A DNA stretch of 13,766 bases from CAYFSC01 sp964345695. GTDB taxonomy: Bacteria > Bacteroidota > Rhodothermia > Rhodothermales > Salinibacteraceae. The translations under genes were made by a program, and so were the position numbers. The stretch lies in assembly GCA_964345695.1 (NCBI GenBank), contig CAYFSC010000078.1:1-13766 (forward strand), in the 5' to 3' direction. How positions within the stretch are numbered: the stretch's first letter is position 1; each line of letters starts with the position of its first letter. Under the pieces are notes generated by a model. It saw only the letters and a program-made list of their open reading frames with translations. It was not told where the DNA came from and did no database searches. Positions 1 to 5,794 of the stretch are shown here, one piece after another.

Positions 1-555
1 GTGCTTTTGACCGTCGACGTTCGCCCGACGGCGCAACTGCGGTCGGCGGTGACGTGGCTGCCGCGGATCGGTCTCGCCTTCGACGTGCCGGCGGCGTTCG
101 ATCGCGTGCAGTGGTACGGTCGCGGGCCCGGCGGGTCGTTCCCGGATCGACCGGGCGGGATGCGTATCGGCGTATACGAGGGGCGCATCGCCGATCAATT
201 TGAGCCGTTCGCGCCGCCGCAGACGCATGGCATCAAGATGGACACGCGCTGGGCCGCATTGATGGGCGTCGGCGTTGGCCTCGCGACGTTTGCCGACGGA
301 CCGCTTGCCTTCAGCGTCAACCCGTTTGCGAACTTGGCCGAGGCCGACCATGACGGCGCGCTCCGCACGAAGGAGGCGACGACCGTGACGCTCGACCATG
401 CGCTCCTGGGCGCCGGGACGAAGTTTCACGCACCGGTTGCGGACACCATCGTGCGCCCAGAGCCGGTTCGATTCCAGATCAGGCTGCGGCCTTATGACCC
501 GGCCGAGCAGACTCCGGCCGAGCTCTGGAAACGACAGTTCAGTAACGATCCATGA
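1..555 (+). CDS. GH2 beta-galactosidase, C-terminal part (5' end outside window)
   Basis: This is the last ~184 residues of a family 2 glycoside hydrolase of the LacZ type, which hydrolyses terminal beta-galactosides. The visible part matches the LacZ C-terminal beta-sandwich (Bgal_small_N, domain 5). It has LPRIGLAF near residue 20, the WYGRGP signature near 38-43 followed by PDR, ADQFEPFAPPQTHG (LacZ has PQENG), DTRWAAL, and LDHALLGAG near 132-140. It ends in a strand resembling the end of LacZ (FQIRLRP) plus a short tail. The GTG at base 1 is only the window edge. The catalytic TIM barrel with its two glutamates lies upstream and cannot be checked. The TGA at 553-555 overlaps an ATG at 552, but the next gene probably starts at 657, so the real gap is about 100 bases. 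The first gene of this strand run, it probably removes galactose residues from oligosaccharides of the locus. Family assignment is firm; substrate is inferred. Confidence 0.88.
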   Translation: MLLTVDVRPTAQLRSAVTWLPRIGLAFDVPAAFDRVQWYGRGPGGSFPDRPGGMRIGVYEGRIADQFEPFAPPQTHGIKMDTRWAALMGVGVGLATFADGPLAFSVNPFANLAEADHDGALRTKEATTVTLDHALLGAGTKFHAPVADTIVRPEPVRFQIRLRPYDPAEQTPAELWKRQFSNDP

Positions 556-643
556 TCGGCATCGGCATCCGGTCTGGAGGGTCGAAGGACCGTCCTACAC
601 GCGCCAGAAGGGGCCCTCATGACGAGCGTTTCGTTCCCACCGT

Positions 644-649
644 AAGAGG
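644..649 (+). promoter_or_regulatory. Ribosome binding site for the enolase-superfamily gene
   Basis: AAGAGG lies seven bases before the ATG at 657. Together with the twin-arginine signal that begins exactly there, it favours 657 over the in-frame ATG at 552, which would add 35 residues of no recognisable character. It is one of the few purine-rich Shine-Dalgarno-like motifs in the window. Confidence 0.5.
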
Positions 650-656
650 TTCTACC

Positions 657-1904
657 ATGCGATCTCGTAGAGACTTCCTGTCCGCCGCGGCCGGGCTCAG
701 CGCCCTGCCGTTTGCCATGCGCGCCCGGCAGGCCACGCGCTCCACGCCGCCGTCTTCTCAGTCGATCGAGAAAGCGCTGCGCGATCCCGTCCTCAACCGC
801 GACCTCTTTCCTGATCCGGTGCCGATCGAGTCAATCGACCTCATCGAGCATCGGGGCGAGTACCTGGTCCGGGCGCGTTCCGGCGGCGCAGAAGGAATCG
901 GCGTGGGCAATCCCGATCGGCTGCGGTGGGCTTATCCGATTCTGCTGCACCAGGTGGTGCCATACTTCCTCGTCAAGGATGCGCGCGACCTCGACGCGCT
1001 CGTCGATGGGGTCTATCTCCACGACAGCAACTACAAGCTGCAGGGGTTGCCGTTCTGGGTCAGCGTCGCAGCGGTCGAGTTTGCCCTGCTCGACCTGCTG
1101 GGGCAGGTGGCCGAAGCGTCCATCGGGACCATGCTCGGTAGCGTCGTGCGCAGGGACGTCGCGGTGTACCAGGCCACCAACAGCCGCGGCCGACAGGCCG
1201 AGGAGACCGTTGAGCGCATGGTCGCGTTCGTGGAAGAGACCGACACGCAGGCCGTCAAGTTCAAGCTGGGCGGCCGGATGCATTACACGGAGGCGACCAT
1301 GAAGCGGGACAAGGCGCTGATTCCGCTGGTGCGCAGAACCTTCGGGGAGGACATGACGATCTACAGCGACGCCAACGGGTCGTTTGACGTGGATGCGGCC
1401 GTAGAGATCGGCCGGCTGCTCGAAGCGCACGCGATCGATTTCTTCGAAGAGCCCTGTCCGTTCGATCACTACGAGCAGACGAAGGCCGTCGCTGATGCTT
1501 TGTCGATCGACATTGCCGGCGGCGAGGTCGAGAGCAGCTTACACCAGTTTCAGTGGCTCATTGCCAACGACGCGCACCAGGTCGTGCAGCCGGATTTGCA
1601 TTACTTCGGCGGTTACGTTCGCGCTACCCGCGTCGCCCGGATGGCGCAAGCGGCGGGCATCCCAACCACCCTGCACATGTCCGGCAACGGACTCGGGTAT
1701 CTGCAGGTGCTCCACTTCGCCTCGTATGTGCCCAACGCGGGCGATTACCAGGAATACAAGGGCAAAACCGGCGACCTGGACTTCACCTGCGACACCTCCG
1801 ATTTAATGGTGAAGGACAGCCATATCCGCGTGCCGTCGGGGCCGGGCTTCGGAATCGAAATCGACGACCAATTTATCGCGTCCGGTCGGATCATCGAGGC
1901 GTAG
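657..1904 (+). CDS. Tat-exported enolase-superfamily enzyme, mandelate racemase subgroup
   Basis: A 415-residue member of the enolase superfamily. These enzymes abstract a proton alpha to a carboxylate, and in this subgroup many are acid-sugar dehydratases, racemases or cycloisomerases. The barrel shows K201-F-K203, metal ligands D238 (YSDANG), E264 (FFEEP) and E290 (GGE), and a D313/H340 dyad. The spacings 238-264-290-313-340 equal those of mandelate racemase D195-E221-E247-D270-H297, so the active site looks complete. E366 could stand for the MR Glu317. The N-terminus MRSRRDFLSAAAG is a twin-arginine signal (SRRxFL) followed by a short hydrophobic stretch, so the enzyme is probably exported folded to the periplasm; most relatives are cytoplasmic. 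It follows the beta-galactosidase gene on the same strand, suggesting action on an acidic sugar from the same polysaccharide. Galactonate-type dehydration or 3,6-anhydro-galactonate cycloisomerisation are possibilities, not conclusions. Confidence 0.87.
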   Translation: MRSRRDFLSAAAGLSALPFAMRARQATRSTPPSSQSIEKALRDPVLNRDLFPDPVPIESIDLIEHRGEYLVRARSGGAEGIGVGNPDRLRWAYPILLHQVVPYFLVKDARDLDALVDGVYLHDSNYKLQGLPFWVSVAAVEFALLDLLGQVAEASIGTMLGSVVRRDVAVYQATNSRGRQAEETVERMVAFVEETDTQAVKFKLGGRMHYTEATMKRDKALIPLVRRTFGEDMTIYSDANGSFDVDAAVEIGRLLEAHAIDFFEEPCPFDHYEQTKAVADALSIDIAGGEVESSLHQFQWLIANDAHQVVQPDLHYFGGYVRATRVARMAQAAGIPTTLHMSGNGLGYLQVLHFASYVPNAGDYQEYKGKTGDLDFTCDTSDLMVKDSHIRVPSGPGFGIEIDDQFIASGRIIEA

Positions 1905-1945
1905 CGGGTGGCGTTCCTCCCGCGTTGGTTGAGGACCGCGCCCCA

Positions 1946-1966
1946 ACGTTCTCAACACGGGAACGT
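1946..1966. terminator. Hairpin at convergent gene ends, possible bidirectional terminator
   Basis: ACGTTCTC (1946-1953) can pair with GGGAACGT (1959-1966) through one T.G wobble, leaving the five-base loop AACAC. It sits in the 61-base gap between a plus-strand gene ending at 1904 and a minus-strand gene whose stop occupies 1966-1968. A smaller stem, GCGGG (1904-1908) with CCCGC (1919-1923), precedes it. Neither is followed by a T-run, so a terminator role rests mainly on position. Confidence 0.35.
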
Positions 1967-3693
1967 CACTCTGTGCCGGCCGGGGCGTCTGACCGGCGGG
2001 CGGTGGCCGACGGTGCCTCCTCGGTGATGTGGAGCGTCTGGTCGGCGTCCACGTTGACGCGGCGGGCGACCGCCCCGGCCGGCCAGTGCACCCACAGCGT
2101 ATCTACGTGGCTGTGCCGGCCGAGCCCGAAGGTGAGGGGCTTTTCGAACTGGGAGAGGTAGCTCGATCCGGTGCGGACCCGCTGCTGGAGGCGGCGGCCA
2201 TCCAGCGCCGCCACCACCCGCGCGCCGATTGCATCGCGGTTGGACACCGTCCCTTCGAGACGGACGCGCAGATAATGGCCCTGCTGGGTTCGGTTCTCCC
2301 ACAGGTGAACAGGGCCGTTCACCTCCATCACTGCCACGTCGAGGTCGCCGTCCCCGTCCACGTCAGCATAGGCCGCGCCGCGGGCGATCATGGGTGTCGA
2401 CAGCAAGCCGCCCGGATTGGTGTGCACCTCCTGGAAGGAGCCTGCCCCGTCGTTGAGGTATAGCTGCGCGTTGTGCTTGTGAATGGCATTATCGCGGAGC
2501 ACGCCGGTGGAGTCCTGGGGAATGTGCCCAAGGGGCCCATTCGCCACAAAGAGATCAGGGTCCCCATCTAGTTCCACATCGAAGAAGAAAAGCCCGAACG
2601 TAAGTGGGTCAGTTTCGTCGATGCCCTTTGGTCCGGATCGATCCTCGAACACACCTAGATCCGTGAGTTGGTAGATTCCCATGCGCTCCGTCGTGAAGTT
2701 TCCAATCGCGACCATCGGATACCCGGTCGAGTCGACGTATCCGACATCGATACCCATGCTAGCTCTTGTCGACAACAAACCGCGCGAGGTTCCCACCTCC
2801 TTGAAGGTCCCGTCCTTCTCATTTTCGAACAGGAGATTACGCACGCCGTCATTCGCAACGATAAGATCCGGCCAGCCGTCCCGGTTGTAGTCCAGCAGGG
2901 AGGCACCGAGTGTCTTGCCGGGAAAGGGACGCAGCCCAGCGCTTTCGCTCCGCTCCGTAAAGGTCCCATCACCGTTGTTATGATAGAAACGGCTAGCGAG
3001 CCCTTCATAGTGCTCCGGCGTGCAATAATCTTCTGTCTCCCCATCAGCCAGGGTGCAAAACATATCGATTTTGGGAGACCATCGCACGTAGTTTCCCACG
3101 TACAGGTCGAGATGCCCGTCCTTGTCGGCGTCGAAGAAGACAGCCGCGGTGCTCCATTCCGAAGGGCCCGCCACGCCAGTAGTCTCTCCCACCTCAGCAA
3201 AAACGCCATCGTCGTTCCGGTACAGGTGGTTGCGATGAAGCGTAGTGAGGTAGATATCCGGATCCCCATCGTTGTCATAGTCGGCCGTGGTGACGCCGAA
3301 CCCATAGGCATGCACGTCGGATAGTCCAGCCTGGTGCGTATAGTGCTCGAATACCCCATTGCCCATATTTCGATACAGCCACAACCCGGGGACGGTGCTG
3401 TCGCTCTTCGATGGCCAGGTGCTTCCCCCAACGAGAAGCAGATCCTGGTCGCCGTCGGACTCATAGTCGAAGAAGGCGAGGCCACCACCCAGCGTTTCAG
3501 GAAACCATTTCTCTCCAGAGAATCCGGTCTCATGATGGAAATCACCCAGACCGGCTTTGTGCGTCACCTCTACGAACGGCTGATCCGCGTCGTCGCCGAA
3601 CGGCCAGACGGTAGACAGATCTGTGCAGCCGACCGCCGCGAGCGATGCGGCCACCAGCAACGAGAGCAAGGATGAGTAGGGGCGGTACCTCAC
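1966..3693 (-). CDS. ASPIC/UnbV FG-GAP (CRTAC1-like) lipoprotein
   Basis: A 575-residue predicted outer-membrane or surface lipoprotein: a signal segment ending in the lipobox AAVGC (Cys23), then a beta-propeller of FG-GAP/VCBS repeats, then a C-terminal ASPIC/UnbV domain at about 485-555 (NRDAIGARV to VHWPAG). Calcium-loop motifs recur at D76 (DYESDGDQD), D138, D188, D268, D372 and D444. A Cys pair, C213 and C224, lies in the segment leading to YCTPEHYEG and NNGDGTF, which is characteristic of CRTAC1-like proteins. These families are thought to act in binding or adhesion; no enzymatic role is known to me. The start is GTG at 3693, with no clear ribosome binding site. The upstream gene's TAG is in the same frame only 15 bases before it, so translational coupling is likely. 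It is cotranscribed with the heme-motif protein and opposes the rest of the locus. Confidence 0.9.
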   Translation of the reverse strand: MRYRPYSSLLSLLVAASLAAVGCTDLSTVWPFGDDADQPFVEVTHKAGLGDFHHETGFSGEKWFPETLGGGLAFFDYESDGDQDLLLVGGSTWPSKSDSTVPGLWLYRNMGNGVFEHYTHQAGLSDVHAYGFGVTTADYDNDGDPDIYLTTLHRNHLYRNDDGVFAEVGETTGVAGPSEWSTAAVFFDADKDGHLDLYVGNYVRWSPKIDMFCTLADGETEDYCTPEHYEGLASRFYHNNGDGTFTERSESAGLRPFPGKTLGASLLDYNRDGWPDLIVANDGVRNLLFENEKDGTFKEVGTSRGLLSTRASMGIDVGYVDSTGYPMVAIGNFTTERMGIYQLTDLGVFEDRSGPKGIDETDPLTFGLFFFDVELDGDPDLFVANGPLGHIPQDSTGVLRDNAIHKHNAQLYLNDGAGSFQEVHTNPGGLLSTPMIARGAAYADVDGDGDLDVAVMEVNGPVHLWENRTQQGHYLRVRLEGTVSNRDAIGARVVAALDGRRLQQRVRTGSSYLSQFEKPLTFGLGRHSHVDTLWVHWPAGAVARRVNVDADQTLHITEEAPSATARRSDAPAGTE

Positions 3694-3708
3694 AGCACAG
3701 TCTATTGG

Positions 3709-5385
3709 CTATTGGTGGTGCATGTTTTCCAGGATGGCGACGGAGGGGCCTTCGCGCCACCACTTCTCGCGCAATCCGCTGGTATCGCCCACGGCGGTGA
3801 AGGCCGTGAAGGAGCCCAGGACGATGTCGGCGTCGCCATCGCGGTCGAGGTCGCCGGTGTCGAATACGATCCATCGGCCCCGGTCGTACCCCTCGAAGGT
3901 GCGGGCCTCGAAGGCGAGGTCGCCCTGGTTTTCGAGATACACGAAGCTCTCCTCCGGGCGGTCTTTGTAGTCGGGATAAAAGCTGATCGCTGCGACGTCG
4001 AGATCGCCATCTTGGTCGAAGTCTTCGGCCTTGGCTCGATACGCTCCATTCAGCGGGAAGAAGTAGCGCTCCTCGAACGCATTCGACCCATCGTTGATGA
4101 AGATGCGCACGCCGTGATAGCGCTTGAGCGTGGGGTAATAGTCGCCGTTGTCGCCGTTCGCGTAGAGGATGTCGAGGTGTCCGTCCCGGTTGAAGTCGAC
4201 CAGCTCGAAATAGTTCGATCCGTAGGCTGGGTGAAACCGGAGCACCCGCTCGCGCTCGAAGTGCCCGTCCCCGCGGTTGTAATAGATGTCGATGCCTTCC
4301 TCGCCCTGCCCCATCAGCGTGATGATGTCGGGCCGTCCGTCGCCGTTGAAGTCGCGAACGTAGGTGCGGACGGCTCCCGGTTTGGGCATGAGCACGTGCT
4401 CGTCGAACGTGCCGTCGTTGTTGTTCGCGAACCAGGCCAGCTGGCCCGTGTGGTACCCAAACTCGCACACCACGACGTCGTCGGCATCGTCCCCGTTCAG
4501 GTCGGCGACCGCAAAATGCGTCGGTCGCTGCAGCCCGTCGAGAATGGTGTAGTAGGAATCGAACCCAGTATCCTGACTGCGCTGGAGCAGGCGAATGAGA
4601 CGGCCATTCGGCGTATCGCTGGGCAGAAATTCGCCCATGTTCGCGAGGAAGGGCACGTCCTGAATCATGTGGAGGCTGGAGGGCGCCGACCCGACGGCCA
4701 GCATGTCAATCTTCTCCCCTTTTGCGTTGAGGATGTTCAGCGTAGCCACGTCGTCTTTATAGTCGCCCACGAAGATGCGACCGCGGGCGGTGTCGATGTG
4801 GACCAAACTGGTGAGGGGCGGTTCGATGCGAAAATCGGGAAAGTGCGCTTCGAACTGGTCAAGGCCCCGCTCGATGTCAGGTAGATTCTCTGGAGGGAGC
4901 GGGGTGTCGGGCGCGTTCTGGGTGTAGAACTGGACGATGCGCTCCCACTTGGCGCGCGACAGGCGCGGCTCGGCCGGGTACACGCCCGCCGCGCGCACCA
5001 ATTCCCCGGCTCGGCCTGATTCGAACAGGCTGTCGGGGCGCTCGTCGCCTGGATAGATACCCAGCATATACCCCATGGGCGGAAGGACGTGCTCGCGCCA
5101 TGCCGTCTTGTCGAGCAAGTCGGGTTCGGGGTATTGGTGGCAGGACCCACAGTGCTGTTTGGCGAGCGTCTCGCTGCTTGGTACAACGGCCGCAGTAGCG
5201 GAGGAGCGCGCCGAATCTGCGGGAGACGTCGTCATGGTATCGCTCTCAGCGCGGGGCGTGTCGTTCTGGCACCCTAGCCAGCAAAGTCCCAGGAGCATGC
5301 TCCCCACGAGCAGGATGCTTCCCCGAGCGATCCACTTCAGCACAATGAGGCTGGGAAGGGCGTCCCGTGCAGACGTCTGATTCAT
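3709..5385 (-). CDS. FG-GAP/VCBS lipoprotein with N-terminal c-type heme motif
   Basis: A 558-residue exported protein that joins a small cytochrome-c-like segment to a beta-propeller. Residues 12-39 form a hydrophobic anchor with a likely lipidation site at Cys39 (WLGC; the -3 position is not ideal), followed by a Ser/Thr/Ala-rich linker. C79-G-S-C82-H83 is a covalent heme-binding motif, with M104 and M107 (PPMGYM) as candidate axial ligands. From about 190 onward come FG-GAP/VCBS repeats with calcium loops at D295, D345 (DFNGDGRPD), D397 (DFNRDGHLD), D455 (DFDQDGDLD) and D512 (DLDRDGDAD). There is no ASPIC domain, unlike the downstream partner. Heme attachment would need periplasmic cytochrome c maturation. 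The start is ATG 5385, with only a weak AGGA about ten bases upstream. It is the first gene of a two-gene minus-strand operon divergent from susC. Electron transfer to or from an extracellular partner is a guess; sugar or protein binding by the propeller is equally possible. Confidence 0.87.
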   Translation of the reverse strand: MNQTSARDALPSLIVLKWIARGSILLVGSMLLGLCWLGCQNDTPRAESDTMTTSPADSARSSATAAVVPSSETLAKQHCGSCHQYPEPDLLDKTAWREHVLPPMGYMLGIYPGDERPDSLFESGRAGELVRAAGVYPAEPRLSRAKWERIVQFYTQNAPDTPLPPENLPDIERGLDQFEAHFPDFRIEPPLTSLVHIDTARGRIFVGDYKDDVATLNILNAKGEKIDMLAVGSAPSSLHMIQDVPFLANMGEFLPSDTPNGRLIRLLQRSQDTGFDSYYTILDGLQRPTHFAVADLNGDDADDVVVCEFGYHTGQLAWFANNNDGTFDEHVLMPKPGAVRTYVRDFNGDGRPDIITLMGQGEEGIDIYYNRGDGHFERERVLRFHPAYGSNYFELVDFNRDGHLDILYANGDNGDYYPTLKRYHGVRIFINDGSNAFEERYFFPLNGAYRAKAEDFDQDGDLDVAAISFYPDYKDRPEESFVYLENQGDLAFEARTFEGYDRGRWIVFDTGDLDRDGDADIVLGSFTAFTAVGDTSGLREKWWREGPSVAILENMHHQ

Positions 5386-5610
5386 GGTGGAAGGGTCCTG
5401 CAGGTTGTACGCTGAACGCTAAGGCTTCGGCCGCAGGGGCTCGGCGGAGGGGCACGCGAGCCGGACGCGGCGCAGCCGTGCGCGCGGCAGCGATAAAGGG
5501 TGAAGCCACACCTTCATGGTACGGAATGGCGGTCCGCTCGACAAGCGCTGGTTGGTTTTCAGGAAAAAGTTCCCTCGGCCCGATGAAATGAAGTTTTTTT
5601 CACGACGTCC

Positions 5611-5639
5611 TTGCAATTTTAACCGGTAACTTCTATGAT
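5611..5639 (+). promoter_or_regulatory. Candidate sigma70-like promoter for the susC operon
   Basis: TTGCAA (5611-5616) and TATGAT (5634-5639) are separated by exactly 17 bases and match the -35 and -10 consensus at 4/6 and 5/6 positions. The T-tract at 5594-5600 falls where an UP-like element would be. Transcription would start near 5646, giving a leader of about 150 bases before susC. I did not find the Bacteroidota-type TAnnTTTG element here, so the sigma factor is uncertain. Confidence 0.42.
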
Positions 5640-5657
5640 ATTTCACGCTTGGAGTTT

Positions 5658-5685
5658 GCTCTCTCAAAACCGTTGAAAAGAGAGC
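5658..5685 (+). promoter_or_regulatory. Leader hairpin upstream of susC
   Basis: GCTCTC (5658-5663) pairs with GAGAGC (5680-5685), and TCAA (5664-5667) pairs with TTGA (5673-5676) around the loop AACCG, leaving a three-base A bulge. The structure lies 12-40 bases after the predicted transcription start, so it would form near the 5' end of the susC mRNA. It could protect the 5' end or bind a regulator; no T-run follows. Confidence 0.4.
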
Positions 5686-5714
5686 GGGCTGTAAGCGGTA
5701 CCAACCTCCCACCA

Positions 5715-5757
5715 GGGGATGTCAGGTGCGTTGATTCGGCCTAAAATCCCCACCTGA
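5715..5757 (+). promoter_or_regulatory. Two mutually exclusive leader stems before susC
   Basis: GGGGAT (5715-5720) is complementary to ATCCCC (5746-5751), and TCAGGTG (5722-5728) is complementary to CACCTGA (5751-5757). The right arms share base 5751 and the pairings interleave, so a simple fold can hold only one of them. This occupies the last 80 bases of the leader, where a switch could affect translation of susC. No riboswitch family is recognised, and chance pairing in GC-rich DNA is possible. Confidence 0.25.
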
Positions 5758-5794
5758 ATACGTCGCACACCAAATAATAGCGGTCGCTTGAACG

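Larger units (their letters stand above)
5386..5794. other. Divergent intergenic region between the FG-GAP operon and susC
   Basis: A 409-base region with no convincing gene. The part near 5400-5530 is GC-rich and featureless. The centre (about 5550-5660) is clearly AT-rich and contains a seven-base T-tract at 5594-5600, a sigma70-like promoter facing susC and two sets of inverted repeats further on. It must also hold the promoter of the minus-strand operon, but I could not find a persuasive one. A 97-codon minus-strand reading frame at 5419-5712 has no recognisable domain and basic, irregular composition, so it is not called. Confidence 0.6.

Noticed and set aside
552..656. Upstream start (ATG at 552) overlapping the galactosidase stop as ATGA
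   Set aside because: The extra 35 residues are arginine/glycine-rich without a signal, while ATG 657 has a spaced AAGAGG and begins exactly at a twin-arginine signal peptide.
831..1469. 212-codon minus-strand frame opposite the enolase-superfamily gene
   Set aside because: No domain is seen, and the opposite strand has complete catalytic motifs.
3712..4884. 390-codon plus-strand frame opposite the heme FG-GAP gene
   Set aside because: Its V/D/E-rich repeats mirror the Asp-rich calcium loops of the real minus-strand protein; no signal, domain or start context.
5419..5712. 97-codon minus-strand frame in the divergent intergenic region
   Set aside because: No domain or signal, basic irregular composition, and it crosses the AT-rich promoter region and the leader hairpin.
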